Shown here piece after piece: positions 7,256 to 13,791 of a DNA stretch of 13,791 nucleotides. Location of the stretch: the NCBI GenBank assembly GCA_022360105.1, contig JAKSDL010000202.1, positions 1 through 13,791 on the forward strand, read 5' to 3'. The DNA comes from Pseudomonadota bacterium (GTDB lineage: Bacteria; SAR324; XYD2-FULL-50-16; JAHJRI01). Made by a program: the position numbers and the translations under genes. The notes beneath the pieces were generated by a model. The model was not told the DNA's origin and did not search any database. It saw nothing but the letters and a program-made list of their open reading frames with translations. Each line of letters starts with the position of its first letter. Position 1 is the first letter of the stretch.

Positions 7256-8728
7256 TTACAGTTTAAAATACTCTTCCCAGGCTTGAGGTCCTATTTCGAG
7301 TTTCTGATGACAATTGGTACAAATGGTTTGATAGATTTCATCCCTGGATTTGGCATCAGTACCTTGAGCAACGCTTCCAGCGACGGGACCTTCCGGTCCA
7401 TGGCATTTACTGCAGTTTTGAATATGGCCTGCCGTTCCTGTCCAGGCTTTGCCGACTTTTTCGGCTGTTACATAAAGCCCGTCCTTAATGAGTGTATTGT
7501 GATGACAATTTCTGCAGGATAACGATGTGTCCACGGCATGGAATTTATGATCCCACCAGAAGGCGCCATCCGGTCCTTCATATTTGTAATACCCACCTGT
7601 TACATCGTTTACAAGCATACTAGCCAGGGTCGTCAAACCAACTTTCTCCTTGGTATGACATTCCAGGCAGGTTTGATCCAAGGAAGCCTTGAGATCCAAT
7701 TCCACATCCGGATCTTTGCCATGACAACTGCTACATGCAACCATAGGTGCACCGGGAGCCTCCGTATGATGACAGGTCTGACATTCAACCGTACCAAATT
7801 CTCCATGTCTCCTATGATCCCAGGCTACAGTACCAAAGTTGGGGATCTGTATTCTCGAAGGATCAGGTTTATGGCAATCCGTGCAAATTCCCGGAGATGC
7901 CAGGTTCAGCTTGGATTCTTCCGAATTGTGGCAGGTAGCACAGCGTTGATGAACAGCTTGTTCCAGACTTGGATTGGTCACGTCAAAATCGACCTCCAGC
8001 CCTTTGTGACATTCAGTACAGCCAACGTTGTCTTCTTCAGGATTAAATTCCACATGGCATTCCACACATTGACCGTGTTTATAGTCGGCATGATCCTTAA
8101 ATCCTGTAGCAATCTCCAATCCCTTGGCTATAACCGGTTTGTGACAAGTACCGCACGCCCGGTAATCAGCTTCCGTTTTTGCTTCAAAGTCCTTGTGGTG
8201 ACAAGTTACACAATCGTCATCAAATTCCTGGTCTTTATCCATTTCCAGTTTTCTGGAATGGAGAGTATGATCCCACACTACCATACCATGCGGACCGGTG
8301 AATGTTTGTTGATGACAATCCCGACAAATGACCGGGCCCTGATTCATGGCCTTGTGACATCCCATGCAGCTTGCATGAAGAGCCGTCATCGGTGGAGGTC
8401 CATTTTCTCCTTCATAAATCACAGGCGTCACTTCAGCGAACAACTCCGGAGTGATCAAGCTTTCAACGTTAGTAAGAGGAGTATGACATTCACTGCAAGG
8501 TTTTAAATCCATTGCACCTTGCTTTTCCGTATGATGGCAAACATTGCAGTTTGAAATTTCTTTCATACGGGCATGCAATTCATGATTCCAGGAAACATCA
8601 CCGAATCGATTCTCTAAAACATTATCCGGTTCCCGTTCGGGAGGCACCATCATTGCCACACCACCCAGCAAAACCAGTAGCAGAGCAATTCCCAACAGCT
8701 TTTTGATATCGACTATTCTACCTTTCAA
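7256..8728 (-). CDS. Sixteen-heme c-type cytochrome (HmcA-like, class III repeats)
   Basis: This 490-residue protein has 16 CxxCH heme-attachment sites, with first Cys at 61, 78, 121, 135, 173, 192, 221, 237, 263, 282, 316, 332, 354, 405, 439 and 470. One hydrophobic segment (~11-28) directs export and has no clear cleavage site, so it may remain as an anchor. A W-(D/N)-H motif recurs at ~47, 152, 303 and 392, each followed by another His and then a CxxCHH, marking four tandem cytochrome c3/c7-like units. Heme number and length resemble HmcA of Desulfovibrio, also a 16-heme protein working with an HmcB ferredoxin and an NrfD-type HmcC. The start is a TTG (8726-8728), since no ATG or GTG is available before the signal segment and AAGGA lies six bases upstream. 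Predicted role: periplasmic electron wire between Rnf and the downstream FeS/NrfD pair. Homology to HmcA proper is inferred from layout, not alignment. Confidence 0.93.
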   Translation of the reverse strand: MKGRIVDIKKLLGIALLLVLLGGVAMMVPPEREPDNVLENRFGDVSWNHELHARMKEISNCNVCHHTEKQGAMDLKPCSECHTPLTNVESLITPELFAEVTPVIYEGENGPPPMTALHASCMGCHKAMNQGPVICRDCHQQTFTGPHGMVVWDHTLHSRKLEMDKDQEFDDDCVTCHHKDFEAKTEADYRACGTCHKPVIAKGLEIATGFKDHADYKHGQCVECHVEFNPEEDNVGCTECHKGLEVDFDVTNPSLEQAVHQRCATCHNSEESKLNLASPGICTDCHKPDPSRIQIPNFGTVAWDHRRHGEFGTVECQTCHHTEAPGAPMVACSSCHGKDPDVELDLKASLDQTCLECHTKEKVGLTTLASMLVNDVTGGYYKYEGPDGAFWWDHKFHAVDTSLSCRNCHHNTLIKDGLYVTAEKVGKAWTGTAGHIQNCSKCHGPEGPVAGSVAQGTDAKSRDEIYQTICTNCHQKLEIGPQAWEEYFKL

Positions 8729-8761
8729 TTCCGTTCCTTTGTTGAATGCTTGACAGAAGGA

Positions 8762-8782
8762 AGGTGTATCCCACTTACACCT
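8762..8782 (-). other. Intercistronic hairpin in front of the cytochrome gene
   Basis: AGGTGTA (8762-8768) and TACACCT (8776-8782) form a perfect 7-bp stem with a 7-base loop, extendable by two GC pairs past one bulged base. It sits in the 95-bp gap between rnfB and the cytochrome gene and is not followed by a T-run, so it is more likely an mRNA stability or processing element than a terminator. Confidence 0.45.
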
Positions 8783-8803
8783 CCCGAGTTTAGTTTTTTA
8801 ACT

Positions 8804-8829
8804 GAATAACTTCCCAACAAGGGTTATTC
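8804..8829 (-). other. Hairpin overlapping the rnfB stop codon
   Basis: GAATAAC (8804-8810) and GTTATTC (8823-8829) form a perfect 7-bp stem around a 12-base loop. The TAA stop of the rnfB fusion lies in the stem. The following minus-strand sequence has an A-run rather than a T-run, which argues against a terminator. It may protect the 3' end of the upstream rnf message. Confidence 0.4.
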
Positions 8830-10962
8830 AGGAGAAACCACCAGTAACTCTTCCACCTTTTCAGTCATACTCTTTTCAGAATAAAACTTGTCTTTCTGGT
8901 TGTCAGAGAAATAACACAGCGTACCGCAACGCATGCACCGATCTGCTTCCGCCTGCATCAATTCGGGCGTAACTGTTAAATCAACTTCATCAAATGTTTT
9001 GATTCTCTCTTTAACGGGAAGTTCAGGCTGTTCAACCTTTGGCTTTCTCGCCACGCCATCCAGTGGAACATCGCCTGATTCAGGAACTCGTTGCGGAGCT
9101 TTGTATGTACCGTAAGGATGAGTGAGATCCTGTCCGTTCAGGAACCGATGAATGGACCGGGCGGCCCTGCGACCAGTTCCTACGGCGTCAATCAATAGTG
9201 CGGGACCACTCCACAAGTCTCCTCCGGTGAATACGTGGGGGATATCGGATTGTAAAGTTTCCTCATCCGCCTCAATGGTGTCCCAACGGGTCAGTTTCAT
9301 ACCTCGTTCTTTCAGATCATCGGTATACCAATCAGTTAATGGCCGCTGACCAATGGCAGAAATCACTACGTCCACATCAATTGTTACTTCCGAACCTTCA
9401 ATCGGAACAGGCCGTCTTCTACCGGAAGCATCCGGCTCACCGAGTTCCATGCGCAGGTACTCGATTTGCTTGAGAACACCGTTTTCATCTCCTATCAGGC
9501 GAGTCGGTGCAGCAAGCAGTTCATATTTGATACCTTCATGCTCGGAAGCCACAATTTCCACCTCGTTGGCCGGCATTTCGTTTCTGGTTCTTCGGTATAA
9601 CAAGGTGACTTCGCTAGCTCCTTGCCTTAAAGAACTTCGGCAGGCATCCATGGCAGTATTACCGCCACCGACAACCACCACTCGTTTTCCCTTAAGATCA
9701 ACATCAATCCCCAGTTCTCTTTTTTGCAGAAATTCGGTTCCCTTCCAGACGCCTTCCAGCTCTTCGCCTTCACAGCGCAAAGAAGTATTATCCCACGCTC
9801 CCATGGCCATGAGGATAGCATCGAATTCATCTTCCATGCCTTGAATACTTATATCTGTCCCCAGGGATTTATTGCACTCTTCCTTAACTCCCATATCCAG
9901 TATCTGCTTGATCTCAAAATTCAATACTTTCTTGGGAAGTCTGTATTCCGGGATTCCATAGCGAAGCATGCCACCCAGCTCCGGTTTGGAATCGTAGATG
10001 GTGATATCATGTCCCATTCTACGGAGATAGTAAGCTGCGGAGAGACCACAAGGCCCTCCTCCAACGATGGCAACCTTCTTTCCCGTATCTGGCAAGATCA
10101 TTGGTTTGAGTGGTTCGGGAAGATTCATTTCCCAATCGGCCACAAAGCGCTTAATGTAATTGTGATGCACCGGTTCGTCTTCAATAGCGACTCTTCGGCA
10201 ACCCACTTCACAGGGAGCCGGGCAAACGCGACCGCAAATCAACGGCAGAGGATTTCGCTCCTTGATCAGGGCAATGGCACCGGCAAAATCACCTTCTTTG
10301 GCCAATTGCACATAGCCTGGAATATCGATTTGGGCCGGACATAATTGTTTGCAAGGTGGCAGGCATTCATCTTCTTTGTTAAAATGAAAGAGTCTATCCG
10401 TCATATTGTATACGTTGATGACACCTGTAGGACAAACACGCTCACAATTACCACATCCCACGCAACGATCCGGAATGACTTCAGGTACACCTTCCTCTCC
10501 CATCTCCAGGGCATCAAACGGACAGCTAGCTACGCACGTACCAAGACTCAGGCAGCCGACTTTGCAGACCAGATCCCCCCCGTGCAGGGCAAACATGGCT
10601 CGACAATCGTTGATGCCTTCGTAATGATACTTTGGAACAGCCCGATAGCCGCCTTCACAATAATGTGTTGCGACTTTTGGTTCCTGGAAGCCAATTTCTC
10701 CACCCATTACTTTCGCCACTGCAGCAGTAGTAGTATCTCCACCTGCGATACAAGCGTTAACCGGCGCTTTACCTTCCACAATTGCTTCAGCACAGGCTGT
10801 ACAACCTGTATATCCGCATCCACCGCAATTTGCTCCCGGAAGGGCATCTTCAACATCTGTAATTCTTGGATCCACTTCCACATGAAACACCTTTGCCGCG
10901 ACCGCCAGGACAACCGAAGCGCTGAGTCCCACACCCAGCATGACAATTGAAGGTACTAACAT
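8824..10962 (-). CDS. rnfB: RnfB fused to a GltD/NfnB-like FAD, NAD(P)H oxidoreductase
   Basis: This is a 712-residue fusion. Residues 1-~190 are RnfB: an N-terminal membrane helix (~5-25), the RnfB cluster motif NCGGCGYTGC (Cys46, 49, 54, with Cys71), then two ferredoxin-type clusters (C133/137/143/147 and C167/170/173/177). Residues ~197-615 match the small subunit of glutamate synthase and NfnB: an N-terminal cysteine domain (C200/204/208 and C243/247/251/255), an FAD Rossmann loop GGGPCG (~301-306), and a nicotinamide loop GGGNTAMD (~432-439). The latter is followed by YRRTR (456-460), whose arginines favour NADPH. A C-terminal CxxCxxxC (C676/679/683) may hold a further cluster. RnfB normally takes electrons from ferredoxin and is usually about 170-330 residues. 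The fusion would let NAD(P)H exchange electrons at the same point. The start ATG (10960-10962) follows GAGGGAAAGG. The gene lies 189 bp after rnfA. Confidence 0.95.
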   Translation of the reverse strand: MLVPSIVMLGVGLSASVVLAVAAKVFHVEVDPRITDVEDALPGANCGGCGYTGCTACAEAIVEGKAPVNACIAGGDTTTAAVAKVMGGEIGFQEPKVATHYCEGGYRAVPKYHYEGINDCRAMFALHGGDLVCKVGCLSLGTCVASCPFDALEMGEEGVPEVIPDRCVGCGNCERVCPTGVINVYNMTDRLFHFNKEDECLPPCKQLCPAQIDIPGYVQLAKEGDFAGAIALIKERNPLPLICGRVCPAPCEVGCRRVAIEDEPVHHNYIKRFVADWEMNLPEPLKPMILPDTGKKVAIVGGGPCGLSAAYYLRRMGHDITIYDSKPELGGMLRYGIPEYRLPKKVLNFEIKQILDMGVKEECNKSLGTDISIQGMEDEFDAILMAMGAWDNTSLRCEGEELEGVWKGTEFLQKRELGIDVDLKGKRVVVVGGGNTAMDACRSSLRQGASEVTLLYRRTRNEMPANEVEIVASEHEGIKYELLAAPTRLIGDENGVLKQIEYLRMELGEPDASGRRRPVPIEGSEVTIDVDVVISAIGQRPLTDWYTDDLKERGMKLTRWDTIEADEETLQSDIPHVFTGGDLWSGPALLIDAVGTGRRAARSIHRFLNGQDLTHPYGTYKAPQRVPESGDVPLDGVARKPKVEQPELPVKERIKTFDEVDLTVTPELMQAEADRCMRCGTLCYFSDNQKDKFYSEKSMTEKVEELLVVSPE

Positions 10963-11104
10963 CCTTTCCCTCTTGATACCTTGTGATCAAAAAACCGTAT
11001 CATCTAATTCCGGTTTGGATTTAATTTCCCGAAAGGGAATCTTTTAAGCAAACATGAGGTTGCTCGCTGATACTCACGTCAGCTGTCGGGTTTTCAGTTT
11101 TCTC

Positions 11105-11133
11105 CCCATGAAAGAATAGATCTCATTCACGGG
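11105..11133 (-). other. Hairpin in the 189-bp rnfA-rnfB gap
   Basis: On the minus strand CCCGTGAA (11126-11133) can pair with TTCATGGG (11105-11112), giving eight pairs including one G-U, with a 13-base loop. A second small stem, TTCCC/GGGAA, lies at 11026-11039 nearer the rnfB start. The gap is long compared with the 2-13 bp spacing of the other rnf genes and contains no open frame. No T-run follows either stem. Confidence 0.35.
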
Positions 11134-11151
11134 TACGAGCATGAAATTAGT

Positions 11152-11727
11152 TTAAACCATTCCCTTGAACGCAAAGAAACACAGAGCCATTAGTCCGGCT
11201 GTGACCAAACCAATACCTGTTCCTTCCAGTGGTTTGGGAATACGAGTGATTTCAAATCGTTCCCTGATTCCGGCAAAAAGAATTAGGGCTAACCCGAATC
11301 CGAAAGCGGAAGCCACGGAAAACACAATGGTTTCCAGCAAATCAAACTCTTCCTGAATATTGATTATCGCTGAACCCAGCACCGCACAATTGGTTGTGAT
11401 CAAGGGCAGAAAAATGCCCAACGACTTGTAAAGTACTGGAATTGCCTTTCGCAAAAACAGTTCTACAAACTGCACCAGGGTGGCTATTATAAGAATAAAC
11501 GCCAGCGTTCGAATAAAAGTTATTTCCAGCCATTCCAACAAATACCAGTTGAGTACCCAGGTAATCACCCCGGCCAGTGTGAGCACAAAAACAACGGCTG
11601 CCGACATACCGATGGCAGTGTCCATTTTTTTGGAAACCCCGAGAAACGGGCATTGCCCCAGGAATTTTGCCAGCAGAATATTATTGATAAAGATGGCGGC
11701 TATGATCAGTTCAAAGTAGTGAGTCAT
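11152..11727 (-). CDS. rnfA: RnfA, integral membrane subunit of the Rnf complex
   Basis: This 191-residue protein has about six membrane helices and is of normal length. RnfA and RnfE are homologous, inverted partners that hold a [2Fe-2S] cluster in the membrane, passing electrons from RnfB on the cytoplasmic side to the RnfG flavin outside. The family cysteines are present: Cys26 in FLGQCPFLGVSK and Cys114 in LPLITTNCAVLG. Further conserved pieces are the N-terminal INNILLAKFLG and FGFGLALILFAGIRER. The ATG at 11725-11727 follows AAGGAGCG at good spacing, within the intergenic space after rnfE (13 bp). The E-A order and tight spacing fit the canonical rnf operon. Confidence 0.97.
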   Translation of the reverse strand: MTHYFELIIAAIFINNILLAKFLGQCPFLGVSKKMDTAIGMSAAVVFVLTLAGVITWVLNWYLLEWLEITFIRTLAFILIIATLVQFVELFLRKAIPVLYKSLGIFLPLITTNCAVLGSAIINIQEEFDLLETIVFSVASAFGFGLALILFAGIRERFEITRIPKPLEGTGIGLVTAGLMALCFFAFKGMV

Positions 11728-11740
11728 ATTGCTTCGCTCC

Positions 11741-12343
11741 TTATCTTTCGACCAGTCGACCGAGAATGTTTATAACTCCAAGCAGTAACCCCAATACAAC
11801 AAAGGCTCCCGGCGCCTGCTGCAAAAAGTCAAAGGGTTCAGCAATGAACTGGGCATCCCCAAACAAGAGTCCTAGTTTACCGGCACCAAAAACCTCACGA
11901 ATAATACCGATCAAAGTGAGGGAGATGGTAAATCCGAGTCCCATACCCATCCCGTCTGCGAATGATCTGGCCACGCCGTTCTTTCTGGCAAAGGCTTCTG
12001 CCCGTCCCAGGATGATACAATTCACCACGATTAGCGGAATAAAAAGGCCCAGACTTTCCGAAAGTTGGAAGAAATAGGCTTTGGTAATCATTTCCACGCA
12101 AACCACAAAGGTGGCAATCACGACGATATAGCACGCTACCCGCACCTGATCAGGTATAAGATTGCGCAGGGCTGAGATCAATACATTGGAGCAAACCAAC
12201 ACAAAAGTAGCCGAAAGCCCCATTCCCAGACCGTTTTCCATGGTGGTGGTTACCGCTAAAACCGGACACAATCCTAAAACCAGCCGGAAAGGAGGGAGTT
12301 CTTTCCATAATCCTTTGGTAAATTCGCTAAAAATCGAATTCAT
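11741..12343 (-). CDS. rnfE: RnfE, integral membrane subunit of the Rnf complex
   Basis: This 200-residue protein has about six membrane helices. It pairs with RnfA to bind the intramembrane [2Fe-2S] cluster; the expected cysteines are Cys26 in LGLCPVLAVTT and Cys109 in IPLIVVNCIILGRAEAFA. The C-terminal half contains GMGMGLGFTISLTLIGIIRE, typical of RnfE/NqrD. The ATG (12341-12343) is preceded by AAAGGA and lies 12 bp after rnfG. Where many RnfE proteins have 'NPvf' before the first cluster motif, this one reads ELPPFR, a small departure. Otherwise it is ordinary and should be functional. Confidence 0.96.
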   Translation of the reverse strand: MNSIFSEFTKGLWKELPPFRLVLGLCPVLAVTTTMENGLGMGLSATFVLVCSNVLISALRNLIPDQVRVACYIVVIATFVVCVEMITKAYFFQLSESLGLFIPLIVVNCIILGRAEAFARKNGVARSFADGMGMGLGFTISLTLIGIIREVFGAGKLGLLFGDAQFIAEPFDFLQQAPGAFVVLGLLLGVINILGRLVER

Positions 12344-12355
12344 ATGACAAGTCCT

Positions 12356-12976
12356 TTATCGTGTGAGAGCGATTTTAATCTGCTCCTGATGTTTTTCGTA
12401 ATACTCTTTGGCCTGTTCTGCGGCAAGGGCCACGGCCCTGCATGATATTGTGGCTCCAGCAATGGCATCAATGTTACCTCCGTCCTTTTTTACTTTTAAT
12501 ATCGCGTTTGCAGGCAAGGTTTTGAACTGATCAACGAAGATCTGCTCGGTGACACGGGTTCCGACTCCGGGTGTTTCAGCCATTGTTGTGATGCCTATTC
12601 CCACTATGCTGCTATCTTCAATCTTAAATCCCATCATCACACCCAGATCACCGCCGTAACCGGGGCCGAATTTTTCAAGCGCCACTGCATAAGGAGCACC
12701 ATCCTTTTTGATAACAAAAACCAGCAACGGTTCCTTTTCACCCAGGTCAACGGACAGCTTTTCCGCCAGCAACTCAGTTTCCAGGGCTGTTTTTTGTTCT
12801 TGATCCAGCTGCCCCACAAGACCTTCATAAATGGTTGCGACAGCAGGAATTTTCTTGAATTTGAGAACGTTGTTTTCCGCCGTCTCATAGGTCAGTTCGT
12901 TTAATGCGCCCAGCGCTAACCCGCTAACGAGGGTAATCGCTGACAGTACTATCACCATACGAATATAGTTTGCCAT
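12356..12976 (-). CDS. rnfG: RnfG, extracytoplasmic FMN-carrying subunit of the Rnf complex
   Basis: This 206-residue protein has a single N-terminal membrane helix (~7-25) and an extracytoplasmic FMN-binding domain. FMN is attached covalently through a phosphoester to a Thr in the 'SGAT.T/S' motif by the ApbE transferase. Here the motif reads DAIAGATIS (170-178) with Thr176 as the acceptor and Ala in place of the usual Ser/Thr two positions before the second Ala. The family segments GPGYGGDLGVMMGF and TMAETPGVGTRV (~104-142) are intact. In the related Nqr/Rnf path this flavin takes electrons from the RnfA/E cluster, and here it is the likely donor to the periplasmic cytochrome. The start ATG is two bases after the rnfD stop, so translation is probably coupled. 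Confidence 0.96.
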   Translation of the reverse strand: MANYIRMVIVLSAITLVSGLALGALNELTYETAENNVLKFKKIPAVATIYEGLVGQLDQEQKTALETELLAEKLSVDLGEKEPLLVFVIKKDGAPYAVALEKFGPGYGGDLGVMMGFKIEDSSIVGIGITTMAETPGVGTRVTEQIFVDQFKTLPANAILKVKKDGGNIDAIAGATISCRAVALAAEQAKEYYEKHQEQIKIALTR

Positions 12977-12978
12977 AA

Positions 12979-13791
12979 TCAGGTAGCCATCTTAATTACT
13001 TTAGGTTTAATACGATCCAACAACGGAGATACGACATTCATTAACAACACGGCAAAGGGAACCGCATCCGGCCAAACACCAAACGCACGGATCAAGATGA
13101 TCAGAAATCCGATTCCGATTCCGTAAATCCACATGGCCAGTTTATTAGCCGGTGAGCTGGTTGCGTCTGTCGCCAGAAAGAATGCCGCAAGAAATACATG
13201 CCCGGAAAAAAACTGTTCACCGATTCCTCCGCCTCCCAGGCTTTCCTGCATCAGGAAACCAAACAGCAAAGTACCGATAATAACGCCGAGCGTGATTTCA
13301 AACCTGATATAACCGGTCATCAACAGACCGATTCCTCCCAGGATGGTCATTACGATTACAGCAGTATTGAACCCTGCGATACTGGCTGTGCCTATGGGAT
13401 ATACATATTGGGGCCAGGAAAGATAAACAACCAGCCATCCAACCAGGGCAGGGTGCATAGGGTAACCACCAATACCACCAAACACCTGTTTTGCCATAAA
13501 AATAGCAACAGCAACTGCAACCAACATAATCCAGGCAGGTACAGAAGGAGGCATTAACAAGGCAATGATCAACCCCATCAAAGCACCATGACCGTTCGTT
13601 GCATAATAAGGCTGACGCATCAAGACTTGACAGGCATATTCGATCAGAAGCCCCAAACCCATTCCAAAGAGCACCGTTCCAAATACTCCGGAAAACCACA
13701 AAAATCCGGTGTCCAATCCCATTTCAAGAGTCAGTGTTCTCAATACACTACTAACTGAAGTGATTGACGCATCCAGTTCAACAGCTTGTGA
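12979..13791 (-). CDS. rnfD: RnfD, membrane subunit of the Rnf complex (N-terminus beyond right edge; lacks the FMN loop)
   Basis: The frame is open to the right edge: codons upstream of a TTG at 13743 continue in frame without a stop, so the true start is outside and 270 residues are visible. Family segments are clear: GALMGLIIALLMPPSVPAWI, AKQVFGGIGGYPMHPALVGW (matching 'KqlyGGLGqNPFNPA'), AAFFLATDATSSPANK and PDAVPFAVLLMNVVSPLLDR. RnfD normally carries a covalent FMN on Thr in a 'SGAT/SQATP' loop between the second and third of these segments. Here the stretch between YLSWPQ and the next helix is only about ten residues (YVYPIGTASIAGF) and has no such motif. The protein is therefore shorter than E. 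coli RsxD by roughly the length of that loop. The C-terminus is intact. It is the first visible gene of the operon, and rnfC is expected upstream. Confidence 0.94.
   Translation of the reverse strand, partial: SQAVELDASITSVSSVLRTLTLEMGLDTGFLWFSGVFGTVLFGMGLGLLIEYACQVLMRQPYYATNGHGALMGLIIALLMPPSVPAWIMLVAVAVAIFMAKQVFGGIGGYPMHPALVGWLVVYLSWPQYVYPIGTASIAGFNTAVIVMTILGGIGLLMTGYIRFEITLGVIIGTLLFGFLMQESLGGGGIGEQFFSGHVFLAAFFLATDATSSPANKLAMWIYGIGIGFLIILIRAFGVWPDAVPFAVLLMNVVSPLLDRIKPKVIKMAT

Noticed and set aside
7538..8506. Plus-strand open frame of 322 codons opposite the cytochrome gene
   Set aside because: It is the antisense of the CxxCH-rich gene; the evenly spaced heme motifs on the minus strand prove the coding strand, and the plus product resembles nothing.
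9353..10950. Several plus-strand open frames of 160-206 codons opposite the rnfB fusion
   Set aside because: They are shadows of a 712-codon gene with complete RnfB and GltD motifs and have no ribosome binding sites or protein-like domains.
13741..13743. TTG at 13743 as the start of rnfD
   Set aside because: The frame stays open upstream to the window edge, no ribosome binding site precedes the TTG, and RnfD normally has further N-terminal residues, so the start is outside the window.
1..13791. CRISPR arrays, insertion sequences, tRNA or rRNA genes
   Set aside because: No regularly spaced repeats, transposase motifs, terminal inverted repeats or tRNA-like cloverleaf segments were seen in any gap.

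Overview
The window reads as a chromosomal segment of a Gram-negative, probably anaerobic or respiratory bacterium of moderate G+C. Periplasmic c-type cytochromes, an Rnf complex and a NrfD-type quinone-reactive membrane protein all point that way. I cannot assign a phylum from sequence alone; an FCB-group or Desulfobacterota-like lineage is only a guess. The window splits into a left part of unrelated housekeeping or accessory genes and a right part holding one long minus-strand energy-conservation operon.

Left part (1-4490). It holds the N-terminal 41 residues of an aldo/keto reductase running off the left edge (minus strand), a 503-residue coiled-coil protein of unknown function (minus), and a 552-bp AT-rich gap. 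A plus-strand pair follows: a RimJ/RimL-type GNAT acetyltransferase and a DUF523 protein. A dual-specificity-type protein phosphatase (minus) ends convergently with the pair. A ~400-bp stretch follows with two adjacent palindromes and one doubtful short frame.

Right part (4491-13791). A minus-strand operon enters from beyond the right edge and is closed by a hairpin at 4491-4521. In transcription order it reads rnfD (start off-window), rnfG, rnfE, rnfA, an rnfB fused to an FAD/NAD(P)H GltD/NfnB-like oxidoreductase, a 16-heme cytochrome c, a four-cluster HybA/HmcB-like ferredoxin protein with a C-terminal anchor, and a HybB/NrfD-type integral membrane protein with a penta-heme tail. The gene order matches the D-G-E-A-B part of canonical rnfCDGEAB, so rnfC is expected just outside the right edge.

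Inferred circuit: reduced ferredoxin and/or NAD(P)H delivers electrons to the RnfB fusion on the cytoplasmic side. They cross the membrane through the RnfA/RnfE [2Fe-2S] site to the RnfG flavin, leave into a 21-heme periplasmic wire (16 in the cytochrome plus 5 in the NrfD tail), and reach the quinone pool through the NrfD module, or run the reverse way. Two departures support such rewiring: RnfD lacks the loop that carries its covalently bound FMN, and RnfB carries its own nicotinamide-binding module. Together they suggest an Rnf-Hmc hybrid that links ferredoxin/NAD(P)H to periplasmic cytochromes and quinone with ion translocation. The individual parts belong to known families; this combination is the item of greatest interest here.
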